Shown here: positions 34,253 through 43,241 of the stretch, in pieces
Layout of the letters: the number at the start of each line of letters is the position of its first letter
How positions within the stretch are numbered: the first letter of the stretch is position 1
Source of the DNA: JACVRM01 sp963839815
Lineage (GTDB): Bacteria; Actinomycetota; Thermoleophilia; Gaiellales; Gaiellaceae
Assembly: GCA_963839815.1 (NCBI GenBank)
Contig: CAWIWF010000007.1
Span: 62,001 to 126,000, forward strand
Length of the DNA stretch: 64,000 nucleotides
Direction: 5' to 3'
Notes under the pieces: model-generated
What the model was told of the DNA's origin: nothing
What the model saw: the letters and a program-made list of their open reading frames with translations, nothing else
The model's database searches: none
Program-made: the position numbers and the translations under genes

Positions 34253-37200
34253 TCAGACGGTGGGGGGCGACGCCCGCTCGGCGTCGCCCCCCATCCTGCT
34301 CAGTGCGAGCCCGATCGCCTGCTCGTTCGACATCGCCGCGCCGTCTGTCGTTGCGTCCCCGAACCCCCGCTCGCCGAGACGCTTGCGCACGCCTGAGAGC
34401 GTCGCCTCGCGCCGCTCGCGCTCGAGCGGCCACGCCTGCGCCCCGACGAGGGTTCGCAGCGCGTCCGCAGCGGCGAGCAGCCGGGCCGCGCGCTCGTCGT
34501 CGCCTGCAGCGATCCGTGCGGCGGCGTCGAAGCACTCGGCGATGCCGAGCCGGTCGCCGAGCTCGCGACAGAGCCCGATGCGCTCCGCCAGCAGCTCGTG
34601 TGCGCGCACGTCGTCCGCCTCCTCGAGCGCAACGAGCGCGCGGAAGTAGGTCGCCTCCGCCAGCCGGAGCTGGTCGTCGAGGCCGCGCGCCAGCGAGACC
34701 GCCTCGTCCAGGCTCGCCCGCGCCTCGTCCAGCTCGCCTGCGACGAGCGCGCGCCGGCCGAGGAGGCTCAGCGAGTTCGCGATGTCGCGCGTGCCTTCCG
34801 CCGCCCGGCGGATCGCGAGGCTCTCGCGGAGCGGCTGCCGGGCCCCATCGGCGTCGCCCAGCTCGGTGAGCGCCCGCCCGAGGCTCGCCAGCGACCGGGC
34901 CACCGCTGCCTCGTCGCCCAGGGAGCGCGCGGCCTCGAGACTCTCCTCGAAGAGCTGGTGCGAGCGCGCGTAATCGCCCTGCACGAGCGCGACGAAACCG
35001 AGCTCCCAGAGGCAGCGCATCGCCCCGTCGGCGTCGCGGAGATCCCGGAAGCGCGTGAGTGCACCTGCGAGCGCCTCCTGGGCATCGCCGTAGTCGGCCT
35101 GCAGCATCGCCAGGCGCCCGAGCCCGTACAGCGAGCGGGCGTGCAGCTCGGGCTGGATCTCGCCATCTGCCGCCAGCACGCTCTCGAGCCAGCCGCGCGG
35201 CTCCGAGAGCGTGCCGCGCTGTTCCCAGAAAGGGCCGAGGGCGACCGCCAGCCGCAACGCCTTCGCGTGCGCGCCCCGCTCGTTCCACCATGTGAACGCG
35301 ACCCGCAGGTTCTCGTGCTCCAGCCCTAGCCGAAGCAGCCACTCGCGCTGGCCTGCGCCCCGCAGCTCCGGCTCGGCGCGCTCTGCCAGCGCGAGGAAGT
35401 ACTCCGCGTGGAGCGAGCGCGCATCCAGGTCGGCCCCGCCTTCGCTGAGGCGCTCGAGCGCGAACTCACGAATCGCCTCCAACAACTCGAAGCGCAGCAG
35501 CTCGCCCGAGATCGTGCGGCGGCTGAGACTCTTGTCGATCAGCGACCCCAGCGGGCCCAGCGCCTCCCCTGCGATCGCTTCCGTTGCTTCGACGTCGAAG
35601 CCTCCCGCAAAGACGCCGAGGCGCGCGAGCAGCCGGCGTTCCTCCTCGCCAAGCAGGTCATAGCTCCACGCGATCGTCGCGTGGAGCGTCTGATGACGTC
35701 CGGGTGCGTCGCGCGAGCCCTCTCCGGCAGCGCCGAGAAGGGAGCTCTCCAGGCGCGCTGCTATCTGTGTCGGCGTCAGCACGTTGGTGCGCGCGGCCGC
35801 GAGCTCGATGGCCAGGGGCGACCCGCCCAAGCGCGCACAGATGCGCTCCATCGCCTCACGGTTGGCCCCCGTCGTCTTGAACCCGAGGTCGACCGCACGG
35901 GCGCGCGCGACGAAGAGCTCGATCGCGTCGTCGGGCGGAAGCGGACCGAGCACCAGCTCCTGTTCCGCCGCCACGCGCAACCGCTCGCGACTCGTTGCGA
36001 CGACCTGAATGCGCGGAGCGGCTCGGAGCAACTCGGCGAGCGGCTCGGCGACGACCAGCACCTGCTCGAGGTTGTCGAGCAGGAGCAGCAGGTGCTTGTC
36101 GCGCAGCTCGTCCTTCAGCGTCTCGAGGGGGCCTTCGCCGGGCCGCTCGCGGAGCTCGAGCGTCTCGATGATCGCTGCGATCGCGGCGTCGGCACTCTGG
36201 GCATCCGCAAGTGGGACGAAGAACACCCCACTCGGGTAGCGATCCTGCAGCCTGGTAGCGAGCTCGATCGCCAGCCGCGTCTTGCCCGCGCCGCCGGGCC
36301 CTGTGAGCGTGAGCACGCGAAGCTCGCGACGCCGAAGCAACTCAGCCGCCTGATCCAGCTCGGGTTCGCGTCCGACGAGTGGCGTCGCGGGGGCAGGGAT
36401 CTTGCTGGGGCGCGGCTCGAAAGCGGCGAGCGTCGCGAGCTGGCGCCGAACGCGGCCGACGGCTGCGCTGTCGCCGCCGAAGCGGCCGATCCGCCACTTG
36501 AGGAGGGCCAGCCGTGCGGCGAGGTTGTGCACCTGGCGCTCGTGGCGCCACTGCTCGAGCTGGCCGCTGCGAACGAGCTGCCACGCCTGCGCGGTCCGCC
36601 GGCGCAGGTCGGTGACCTCCGCTGCGTCCGCCGCCGAGAGCAGGCCCGACTCGGTCTCCTCCACGAGCTGCGCGCGGATGGTCTTCCCCTCGTAGCGAAC
36701 CCAGAGCACCGCCGCGAGCAGGAAGACCGTGATGTAGACGTAGTCGAGCAGGCCGAGGACGATCGTCCAGCTGCGCGCGGCGTCGTGGACGACCGGCGAG
36801 ACGGCGCCGCCGCTGGCCCACGCGGCTGCGGTGTCGAGCCCGTATCGGAGCGTCAGGCCGAGCTCGAGCAGCCCGTTGTTGGCCGCGTGGATGAGCACCG
36901 CCACCGCGAGCCCGGCGAGCGGGAAGACGACTCGCAGCCAGCGCCGTGCCGTCCAGGTCGCGAGCCCGAGACCCGCGCCGAAGGCGGCAGTGAAGATCGC
37001 GTGGTGAAGGACGGCCGGCCCGAAGAAGTCGCGCCGGTTGGTGAAGAGGTCGACCCCGGCGTCGAGCCCCTGCGTCTGCGCCGTGTCGAGGAAGAAGACG
37101 AAGTCCTCGGTCAGCGCGAAGCCGAGACCCACGGCGGCGCCGTAGACGAGCCCGTCGTTGAGGCCCTCGAAGACGGTCACGCCGAACCTGCGCGCGAGCA

Positions 37201-37501
37201 GCCGGAGCGGGATGACGGCGACGAGCAGCGCGGCACCCTTGGCGAGCTCCTCCACGATCGGCGCCGAGAGGGCGTCGCCGAAGACGATCTGCACGTTGCC
37301 GTCGAGCATTCCCTTGACCGCCCGGTTGCCGGCGATCGAGATGGCAGCCGCGCCGGTGGCTCCCCACAGCGCGACCAGGCCGATCAGGGCGAGCGGCTCG
37401 GGCTCGTAGCGGTCGAACAGCCTGACCGCGACGATGACGATCACCGCCTGTGCGATGGCAAGCGTCAGGTAGAAGGCCGGCTGGCTGACGGCGGCGATCA
37501 C
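34253..37501 (-). CDS. PrsW-type intramembrane protease fused to STAND/NB-ARC ATPase and TPR repeats
   Basis: A 1082-residue multidomain protein. Residues 1-270 are polytopic and carry the PrsW-family metalloprotease motifs: PIVEELAKG (E84-E85), FEGLNDGLVYGAAVGLGFALTEDF (E112, E132), HHAIFTAAFGAGLG (H166-H167) and HAANNG (H205, N208). A short helical linker (280-370) leads to a signal-transduction ATPase: Walker A GPGGAGKT (401-408), Walker B LLLLLDNLEQ (471-480), VVATSRERL, and GSPLAIELAAAR. From about 640 to 1060 are repeats of TPR type (SLYGLGRLAMLQADYGDAQ and several like it). It is coupled by GTGA overlap to the membrane protein and sigma factor upstream. I know of no characterised protein with this architecture. 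Confidence 0.85.
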   Translation of the reverse strand: MIAAVSQPAFYLTLAIAQAVIVIVAVRLFDRYEPEPLALIGLVALWGATGAAAISIAGNRAVKGMLDGNVQIVFGDALSAPIVEELAKGAALLVAVIPLRLLARRFGVTVFEGLNDGLVYGAAVGLGFALTEDFVFFLDTAQTQGLDAGVDLFTNRRDFFGPAVLHHAIFTAAFGAGLGLATWTARRWLRVVFPLAGLAVAVLIHAANNGLLELGLTLRYGLDTAAAWASGGAVSPVVHDAARSWTIVLGLLDYVYITVFLLAAVLWVRYEGKTIRAQLVEETESGLLSAADAAEVTDLRRRTAQAWQLVRSGQLEQWRHERQVHNLAARLALLKWRIGRFGGDSAAVGRVRRQLATLAAFEPRPSKIPAPATPLVGREPELDQAAELLRRRELRVLTLTGPGGAGKTRLAIELATRLQDRYPSGVFFVPLADAQSADAAIAAIIETLELRERPGEGPLETLKDELRDKHLLLLLDNLEQVLVVAEPLAELLRAAPRIQVVATSRERLRVAAEQELVLGPLPPDDAIELFVARARAVDLGFKTTGANREAMERICARLGGSPLAIELAAARTNVLTPTQIAARLESSLLGAAGEGSRDAPGRHQTLHATIAWSYDLLGEEERRLLARLGVFAGGFDVEATEAIAGEALGPLGSLIDKSLSRRTISGELLRFELLEAIREFALERLSEGGADLDARSLHAEYFLALAERAEPELRGAGQREWLLRLGLEHENLRVAFTWWNERGAHAKALRLAVALGPFWEQRGTLSEPRGWLESVLAADGEIQPELHARSLYGLGRLAMLQADYGDAQEALAGALTRFRDLRDADGAMRCLWELGFVALVQGDYARSHQLFEESLEAARSLGDEAAVARSLASLGRALTELGDADGARQPLRESLAIRRAAEGTRDIANSLSLLGRRALVAGELDEARASLDEAVSLARGLDDQLRLAEATYFRALVALEEADDVRAHELLAERIGLCRELGDRLGIAECFDAAARIAAGDDERAARLLAAADALRTLVGAQAWPLERERREATLSGVRKRLGERGFGDATTDGAAMSNEQAIGLALSRMGGDAERASPPTV
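34261..34293. terminator. Strong hairpin at the convergent gene end
   Basis: TGGGGGGCGACGCC (34261-34274) pairs with GGCGTCGCCCCCCA (34280-34293), a perfect 14-bp stem with a 5-nt loop. It lies inside the last codons of the PrsW-fusion gene and downstream of the Hcp-like gene, so it can stop both transcripts. Confidence 0.7.
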
Positions 37502-37989
37502 GGCGTGGCGCGCACGCAGGCGAGGAGCTGCGCGGCCGGGGTGCGAGCACAGGGCGCGGCGACGTAGATCACGCCGCGGCGGCCCCGGACGCCGACGGCC
37601 CGCCGCGCATCGACGCCCGCCAGCGCAGTTGCCGGCACCGTCGTCGTGGGCGAGCCGCAGGGTCGCCAGACGCCGCTGCCGAGCCGGCGGCCGGGCGCCG
37701 GCAGGCTCGTTCCCACGGCTCGCTCGACGTACCGCCTGCCCGCGAGCGTGAGGGTGGTGATGCAGCCGCCGGGATCGAGCGCAGCGTGGTGTCTCGTTCC
37801 CGATCCGGTCACGAGCCCGACGGCGGCCGCGGCCGAGCCGGCGGCGATTACCAGCACGAGGGCGGCGAGGGCGAGCCTGCTCGGCCGCGAGCCGGCCCGC
37901 CCGAGTACAGGCCGGGGCTGGGGAGGGCCTTCGTACAGGCGGAGGACGCGGGCGAGCTCGCCGTCCTCGAGCAGGGGCTCGCGGCTCAC
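37498..37989 (-). CDS. Single-span membrane protein, putative anti-sigma factor
   Basis: A 163-residue protein with a short cytosolic N-terminus (1-38, acidic then proline-rich), one transmembrane helix (about 39-60, LALAALVLVIAAGSAAAAVGLV) and an extracytoplasmic domain with paired cysteines (CITTLTLAGRRYVERAVG, WRPCG, APCAR, LLACV). It lacks an obvious zinc anti-sigma motif. Its place between an ECF sigma factor and a PrsW protease, with 4-nt overlaps on both sides, makes it the likely anti-sigma factor and protease substrate (inference). Confidence 0.6.
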   Translation of the reverse strand: MSREPLLEDGELARVLRLYEGPPQPRPVLGRAGSRPSRLALAALVLVIAAGSAAAAVGLVTGSGTRHHAALDPGGCITTLTLAGRRYVERAVGTSLPAPGRRLGSGVWRPCGSPTTTVPATALAGVDARRAVGVRGRRGVIYVAAPCARTPAAQLLACVRATP

Positions 37990-38567
37990 GGCGCGGCCCC
38001 TTCGGCGCGCCGGGTCACTGGTGTGACCTCGTGGCTCGCGAGCGTGTAGGCGAGGCGCCGGCGCGCCTCGTGCAGCTGTGACTTGACCGCGCCGACGGAG
38101 CAGCCGAGCGCCTGTGCCGCGTCGGCCTCCGAGAGGCCGGCGTGCAGGCGGAGCACGGCCACCGAGCGCATCCGTGCGGGGAGCCGGTCGAACGCATCCT
38201 TGAGCGCGGCCGCCTGCGAGTCGGGAGCGTGGGCGGCGAGCTCGTCGGTGATCGCCGGAGCGCGACGGAGAGCGAGCAGCCGCTCGCGCCGCGCCACCTT
38301 GTACGCGCGGAGCGTTGCGACCCGCAGCGCCCAGATCCGCACGGCCTCAGGATCGCGCAGGCCCCCGATCCCGCGCGCGATGTCGAAGAGCGCGTCCTGT
38401 GCAGCGTCCTCAGCGGCCGCCGAGCCCGAGCCGACGATGAGGCGAACCGTGCGCACGACGTCCGGCGTGAGCTCGCGCAGCAAGCGGTTCGTTGCCTCCG
38501 GATCCCCGGCCGCGGCAGCGCGCCCGATCCCGGGGAGTGCAGGATCCATCCGAGCATTCTCGTCCAT
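37986..38567 (-). CDS. ECF RNA polymerase sigma factor
   Basis: A 193-residue sigma factor. Region 2 spans about residues 18-90 (EDAAQDALFDIARGIGGL ... VRIWALRVATLRAYKVARRERL). Region 4 spans about 125-175 (FDRLPARMRSVAVLRLHAGLSEADAAQALGCSVGAVKSQLHEARRRL). The ATG at 38567 is preferred over a longer frame; it gives MDENARMDPALPG. Its TGA overlaps the GTG of the membrane protein. It heads the sigma/anti-sigma/PrsW-STAND operon and is divergent from pepF. Confidence 0.88.
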   Translation of the reverse strand: MDENARMDPALPGIGRAAAAGDPEATNRLLRELTPDVVRTVRLIVGSGSAAAEDAAQDALFDIARGIGGLRDPEAVRIWALRVATLRAYKVARRERLLALRRAPAITDELAAHAPDSQAAALKDAFDRLPARMRSVAVLRLHAGLSEADAAQALGCSVGAVKSQLHEARRRLAYTLASHEVTPVTRRAEGAAP

Positions 38568-38710
38568 AAGGATCGCCCGGCACGCGGAAACGTTCGGAGG
38601 CTTCTGCCCGAGCGGGGCGGAGGAGCCGGTCAAGAGGGCACACGCTCCCTGGCTGAGGAGCCGGGCACTCTGGTGGAGACCGCTTCGTGTCCCAGCTAAG
38701 GTCTGCGGCC

Positions 38711-40507
38711 ATGGCGACGACGACCACCGGTGCCGAGGCCGTCGAGTGGGATCTCGGTGACCTCTACGCGGCCCCCGACGATCCCCGTTTCGGCTCCGAC
38801 CTCGAGCAGGCCCTCGCCGACGCGAACGCGTTCCGCGAGCGTTACCACGGCAAGGTGGCCGGCCTCGACGCCGCCGCGCTCGCTGGGGCGGTGACCGAGC
38901 TCGAGCGCATCGAGTCGCTCGCCACGCGGGCGGGTGTCTACGCCGAGCTCCGCTTCACCGCTGACACGTCCGACGAGACGCGCGGCGCGCTTGCGCAGAA
39001 GGCGCGCGAGCAGGCGACCGCGGTCGAGACGCAGCTCCTCTTCTTCGACCTCGAGTGGGTCGGCGTCGACGACGATCGCGCCGAGGAGGTGCTCGCCGAC
39101 CCCGCCCTGGAACGCTGGGCGAACCACCTCCGCTCCCTGCGCCGCTACAAGCCGCACGTCCTCACCGAGCCGGAGGAGCGGATCGACACCGAGAAGTCCG
39201 TCACCGGGTCGAGCGCCTGGGTGCGCTTCTTCGACGAGCTCGTCGCCGACCTGCGCGTCGACCTCCCGGACGGCGAGGTGCCCCTCGACGAGGCGCTGGC
39301 CAAGCTCACGCGGATCGGCGACCAGGACGAGCGCCGCCAGATCGCCGAGTCCGTCACCGGCGCGCTCGAGCCCGGCCTGCGCACCCGCGCCTACGTCCTC
39401 AACACCATCCTCAACGAGCGGGCGATCGAGGACCGGCTGCGCAACTACCCGCGCTGGATCTCGGCGCGCAACCTCTCCAACGAGATCTCCGACGAGGCCG
39501 TCGACCGGCTCGTCGAGGCGCTCACCTCGCGCTACGACATCCCGCAGCGCTACTACCGCCTCAAGCGAAAGCTGCTCGGCCTCGACCGGCTGTACGACTT
39601 CGACCGCTACGCGCCGCTCGAGGACGAGCCTGCGACCATCGCGTGGGATGACGCGCGCGAGACGGTGCTGCAGGCGTTTGCGAGCTTCGACGGGCGCGCC
39701 GGCGACATCATCGGCCGCTTCTTCGACGGGGCCTGGATCGACGCCGCCGTCCGGCCAGGCAAGGTGCAGGGAGCCTTCTGCGCCACCAGCGTCCCGGGCG
39801 TGCATCCGTACGTGCTCATGAACTACGCCGGCGAGCGGCGCAGCGTGCTCACGCTCGCCCACGAGCTCGGCCACGGCCTCCACGGCTACCTCGCCCAGGA
39901 TCTCGGCCTGTTCAACGCCCGCACGCCTCTGACGCTCGCGGAGACCGCCTCCGTGTTCGGCGAGGCGCTCACGTTCGAGCTCCTGCTCGACCGCGAGGAC
40001 GACCCGAAGGCCCGCCTGGCGCTGCTCACGGGCCGCATCGAGGACGCGCTCTCGACCACCTTCCGGCAGATCGCCATCAACCGCTTCGAGGACGCCGTCC
40101 ACGACGTGCGCCGCTCCGACGGCGAGCTCTCGGTCGAGCGCGTGTGCGACGTCTGGGGCTCGACCCAGGCCGACCTGCTCGGCGACGCCGTCGAGATCAC
40201 CCCGGGCTACCGCACCTGGTGGAGCTACATCCCGCACTTCATCGCCGTGCCGGGCTACGTCTACGCCTACGCGTTCGGCTACCTGTTCTCGCTCGCGATC
40301 TATCGCCGCTACGTGGACGAGGGCTCGTCGCTCGTGGAGCCGATCCTCGACCTGCTCCGCGCCGGCGGCTCGGCGCCTCCGGGCGAGCTCGCCCGGCGCG
40401 TCGGCTTCGACATCGAGGATCCCGGCTTCTGGTCGGCAGGGCTCGACGCGCTCTCGGTGCTCGTCGACGAGGCCGAGCAGCTCGCCGACGAGATCGCTGG
40501 CTCGTAG
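38711..40507 (+). CDS. pepF: Oligoendopeptidase F (M3 family)
   Basis: A cytosolic zinc endopeptidase cutting peptides of about 7-17 residues; 598 residues. The zinc motif HELGH is at 384-388 in LTLAHELGHGLHGYLAQDLG, with the third ligand in TLAETASVFGEALTFE. The N-terminal WDLGDLYAAPDDPRF is the standard PepF opening, and KVQGAFCATSVPGVHPYVLMNY the conserved strand before the active site. The ATG lies 8 nt after TAAGGT with no ribosome site, so it is probably leaderless. Confidence 0.94.
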   Translation: MATTTTGAEAVEWDLGDLYAAPDDPRFGSDLEQALADANAFRERYHGKVAGLDAAALAGAVTELERIESLATRAGVYAELRFTADTSDETRGALAQKAREQATAVETQLLFFDLEWVGVDDDRAEEVLADPALERWANHLRSLRRYKPHVLTEPEERIDTEKSVTGSSAWVRFFDELVADLRVDLPDGEVPLDEALAKLTRIGDQDERRQIAESVTGALEPGLRTRAYVLNTILNERAIEDRLRNYPRWISARNLSNEISDEAVDRLVEALTSRYDIPQRYYRLKRKLLGLDRLYDFDRYAPLEDEPATIAWDDARETVLQAFASFDGRAGDIIGRFFDGAWIDAAVRPGKVQGAFCATSVPGVHPYVLMNYAGERRSVLTLAHELGHGLHGYLAQDLGLFNARTPLTLAETASVFGEALTFELLLDREDDPKARLALLTGRIEDALSTTFRQIAINRFEDAVHDVRRSDGELSVERVCDVWGSTQADLLGDAVEITPGYRTWWSYIPHFIAVPGYVYAYAFGYLFSLAIYRRYVDEGSSLVEPILDLLRAGGSAPPGELARRVGFDIEDPGFWSAGLDALSVLVDEAEQLADEIAGS

Positions 40508-40562
40508 CGCCACCCGCCGGCGGACGCGGGACGAGCCGCTGCCGCCGCCGCTGCCGCCCGAG

Positions 40563-41195
40563 GTGCGCACCGTCGGGCAGCTCGTCGCCGAGTCGATTCG
40601 CTTCTACGGCCGCCGCTTCTGGGCGATCCTGCCGCTCGGGCTCGCCCCCGCCGTGCTCGACCAGGCGCTGACGGGGCGCTCGCAGGTGGCGTGGCTCGCC
40701 GCGATGTTCACGGGCGGCGCCGTGCTGCTGACGCTGGCGTACATCCGCGCCGCCACCGTCGTGCTCGAGCTGCGGCCGGGCAGGCCGGAAGTGCTGCGGG
40801 CGCTCGGGGCGGGCCTGCTCGCCTTCCTGCCCTTCCCGGTGCTGATGCTCGGCTTCGTCCTGCCGGGGCTCGCCTGGCTCGCCTTCGTCGGGCTCGTCGT
40901 GCCGGTCGTGCTGGCCGAGCGGCTCGGCGTGTGGGACGGCTTCCGCCGCGCGACCCGGCTCGCCCGCGCCGACTACGTCCACGCGCTCGGGTCGCTCTCC
41001 ACGCTCGTGATCGTCTACTTCCTCACGCGCACGGTGCTCGTGCTGCTCCTGCGCGGCCAGGGCGACCAGACCGAGCGGATCGCCGTCTTCCTCGGTGACC
41101 TCGTCATCTCGCCGCTCCTCTTCGTCGGGAGCGCACTGCTCTACGTCGACCAGCGGGCTCGATTAGAGTCGCGGCGTCGATCCGAGGAGGCCTGA
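40563..41195 (+). CDS. Multi-pass membrane protein (glycerophosphodiester-permease-like)
   Basis: A 210-residue protein with about five helices: an N-terminal RTVGQLVAESIRFYGRRFW amphipathic segment, then hydrophobic stretches including LLAFLPFPVLMLGFVLPGLAWLAFVGLVVPVVL. The last helix is followed by a tail, DQRARLESRRRSEEA. The opening and the conserved VVLAERLGVWDGFRRATRLARADYVHALG resemble the membrane domain of YciC/GdpP-associated or glycerophosphoryl-diester permease-like families. GTG 40563 was chosen; no ATG is available. Its stop overlaps the following GYD gene (TGATG). Confidence 0.7.
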   Translation: MRTVGQLVAESIRFYGRRFWAILPLGLAPAVLDQALTGRSQVAWLAAMFTGGAVLLTLAYIRAATVVLELRPGRPEVLRALGAGLLAFLPFPVLMLGFVLPGLAWLAFVGLVVPVVLAERLGVWDGFRRATRLARADYVHALGSLSTLVIVYFLTRTVLVLLLRGQGDQTERIAVFLGDLVISPLLFVGSALLYVDQRARLESRRRSEEA

Positions 41196-41479
41196 TGCCC
41201 ACGTACATCCTGCTGTCCAAGCTCACGCCTCAGGGGGTTCAGACCCTGCGCGCGAACCCCGACCGGCTGCGCGAAGTGAACCGCGACGTCGAGGAGCTCG
41301 GCGCCAAGGTCGTCCACCAGTGGGCGACGCTCGGGCCGTACGACTTCATCAATGTCGTCGAGGCCGAGGACGCGGCGGCGATCGCGCGCGTCTCGGTTGC
41401 GCTCGGCGCCCGCGGCTCCTCCACGTTCGAGACGCTGACGGCGCTCACGATCGACGAGTTCCTCGGCGCGATCTCGTAG
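41195..41479 (+). CDS. GYD-domain protein
   Basis: A 94-residue ferredoxin-like-fold protein of the GYD family: PTYILLSKLTPQGVQTLRANPDRL, then WATLGPYDFINVVEAEDAAAIARVSVALGARGSSTFETLTAL. The LGPYDF segment is the family's G(x)YD signature. The ATG shares a base with the preceding stop and has CGAGGAGG upstream. Function unknown in all members; it is probably a small regulatory or stress protein. Confidence 0.85.
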   Translation: MPTYILLSKLTPQGVQTLRANPDRLREVNRDVEELGAKVVHQWATLGPYDFINVVEAEDAAAIARVSVALGARGSSTFETLTALTIDEFLGAIS

Positions 41480-41493
41480 CCCGCAGCGCTCCG

Positions 41494-42373
41494 CTAGCGG
41501 CCGGAGAGCTCGACCGCGACCTCGGCGGCGAGTCGGGCGTTCGCGACGATCAACTCACGGTTGACCGCGAGCGTCCGCCCTCCGCTGCGCTCGTGCAGCT
41601 CCGAGAGCACGCGCGGCGTGACCGCGCCGCCACGGACGCCGTCCGCGAGCGCACGGGACACCGCCTCCTCGATCAGGGCGTCGACGTCGAGGCTGGTGGG
41701 CGGCGCCTGGGCGAGCAGCAGGCCGTGGCCGCCGAGCGACCAGTGGGTCCGGGCGAGCTGCGCCGCGTCGGCGGCAGTGTCAAGACGAGTGGCGAGGGGC
41801 GGTCCGCCCGCCGCGGTGTAGAAGCGCGGCAGCGTGTTCCGTCCGCCAGCCAGCCACGGGCACGCCGAGCGTCTCCAGCGCCTCGACGGTGCCCTCGACG
41901 TCGAGGAGCGACTTGACGCCCGAGCAGACGACGAGCGCAGCGGTGCGGGCGAGCTCGCCGAGGTCGGCCGAGACGTCGGGCGGGGCGGGGAAACCGCGGT
42001 GGACACCGCCGATGCCGCCGGTCGCGACGACGGAGATGCCGGCGGCGCGGCAGGCCGCGAGCGTGCCCCCGACAGTCGTCGCGCCGACGGCCCCTGAGAC
42101 GACACAGGCAGCCAGCTCGCCGGGGCCGGCCTTTCGCGCCGCAGCGTCGAAGCGCTGGAGCTCCTCCGGCGCCAGCCCCACTCGCAGCGCCCGATCGAGC
42201 ACGCCGACCGTCGCCGGCACTGCCCCGGCCTCGCGCACGGCGTCCTCGCTCTCGCGCCCGACCTCGAGGCCGTCACCCGGCGGGAAGCCGTGGGCGATCA
42301 GCGTCGTCTCGAGCGCGACGACGGGCCGCCCGGCGGCGAGCGCATCCCGGATCTCCTCGCTGAGGACGAGCAC
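41494..42373 (-). CDS. psuG: Pseudouridine-5'-phosphate glycosidase (one frame break)
   Basis: Splits pseudouridine 5'-phosphate to uracil and ribose 5-phosphate (pseudouridine catabolism). The motifs are clear: VVALETTLIAHGFPPGDGLEV, PATVGVLDRALRVGL, GATTVGGTLAACRAAGISVVATGGIGGVHRG, VVCSGVKSLLDVEGTVEALETLGVPVAGW, then, after the shift, TLPRFYTAAGGPPL. One extra base near 41838 (GGAAC for GGAC) breaks the frame between GWRT and TLPRF; both halves are well conserved. The GTG at 42373 gives VLVLSEEIRDAL. The kinase partner is directly upstream. Confidence 0.9.
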
Positions 42374-42379
42374 CCTTGC

Positions 42380-42400
42380 CTTGTAACAGACTGTTACTTG
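42380..42400 (-). promoter_or_regulatory. Dyad element upstream of psuG, shared with clpB
   Basis: On the minus strand this reads CAAG-TAACAGTCTGTT-ACAAG, one base different from the clpB element. The inner 15 nt, GTAACAG-T-CTGTTAC, are a perfect inverted repeat. The element overlaps the end of psuK and lies 6 nt before the psuG start. Confidence 0.5.
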
Positions 42401-43227
42401 CGCGGTGTCGGCATGGCGCCGAGCCGGGCGATGCAGCGGGCCGCCGCCGCGAGCGCGAGCTCGGGGCCGCCGACCAGGAAGCCGGCCGCCAGCGCGTCGC
42501 CGGCGCCCGTCGTGTCGACGACGTCGGCTGCCGGCGCCGGCAGGGCGCGTTCGCCGCTCGCATCTCGGACGACGATGCCGTCGGGCCCTCGCTTCAGCAC
42601 CGTGGTGCGCGCGTCGGCCGGGCCGCCGAGCACCCGCTCCTCGTCCTCGTTGGCGAACACGACGTCCGGCGCGAGCTCGCCGAGCACTGCTCTCAGCCGG
42701 TCGGGGCCGAAGGCGTCGATGGCTGCCGCGGAGGAGAGGTCGACGCTGATCCGCGCGCCGAGTGCCTTCGCCGTGGCGACCGCCCGGGCCGCGGCGCCGT
42801 CGATCGGGCTCCGGTAGAGGCTGTAGCCCGAGAGGTGGAGGGCGTCGCACCCGGCGAGCCAGGCAGCCTCGACCTCGCCGGCGCGCAGGTCGGGAGCGAC
42901 GCCGCGGTCCGAGAGCATCGTGCGGGAGCCGTCGGGGCCGACGAGCGAGACGACCACCCCGTTCCGACCCGGAGCGACCGGGCCGACGACCTCGACGCCG
43001 CGGGCGCGGAGCTCGCGCGTCGCGATCTCGCCGGCCGGGTCGTCGCCGCGCTTGCCGATGAAGCGCGCCTCCGCGCCGAGCGCCACCGTCCAGGCGGCGA
43101 CGTTCGCCGCCTGCCCGCCCGCTCCCACCGCCGTCTCCGCGCGCCGCTCGAACGCCGGCGTGGCCGGTGCCTCCTCGGGCCGGACGATGACGTCCAGGAG
43201 CAGGTCGCCGAGGGTGCAGAGTCGCAT
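42394..43227 (-). CDS. psuK: PfkB-family pseudouridine kinase
   Basis: Phosphorylates pseudouridine, feeding the downstream glycosidase. The 277-residue ribokinase-fold protein has LCTLGDLLLDVIVRPEE at the N-terminus, the GAGGQAANVAAWTVALGA glycine motif (PfkB signature 1) and the C-terminal DTTGAGDALAAGFLVG with the catalytic aspartate (signature 2). The substrate assignment rests on its pairing with psuG; sequence alone would also allow another sugar kinase. Start ATG, divergent from the 43242 gene. Confidence 0.85.
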   Translation of the reverse strand: MRLCTLGDLLLDVIVRPEEAPATPAFERRAETAVGAGGQAANVAAWTVALGAEARFIGKRGDDPAGEIATRELRARGVEVVGPVAPGRNGVVVSLVGPDGSRTMLSDRGVAPDLRAGEVEAAWLAGCDALHLSGYSLYRSPIDGAAARAVATAKALGARISVDLSSAAAIDAFGPDRLRAVLGELAPDVVFANEDEERVLGGPADARTTVLKRGPDGIVVRDASGERALPAPAADVVDTTGAGDALAAGFLVGGPELALAAAARCIARLGAMPTPRK

Positions 43228-43241
43228 GCGAAGATGCTGTC

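Noticed and set aside
35408..37567. 719-codon plus-strand frame across the PrsW-STAND gene
   Set aside because: Shadow of the minus-strand gene, which has clear PrsW, Walker A/B and TPR motifs.
38696..40570. 624-codon antisense frame to pepF
   Set aside because: No motifs; pepF on the opposite strand has HELGH and full-length similarity.
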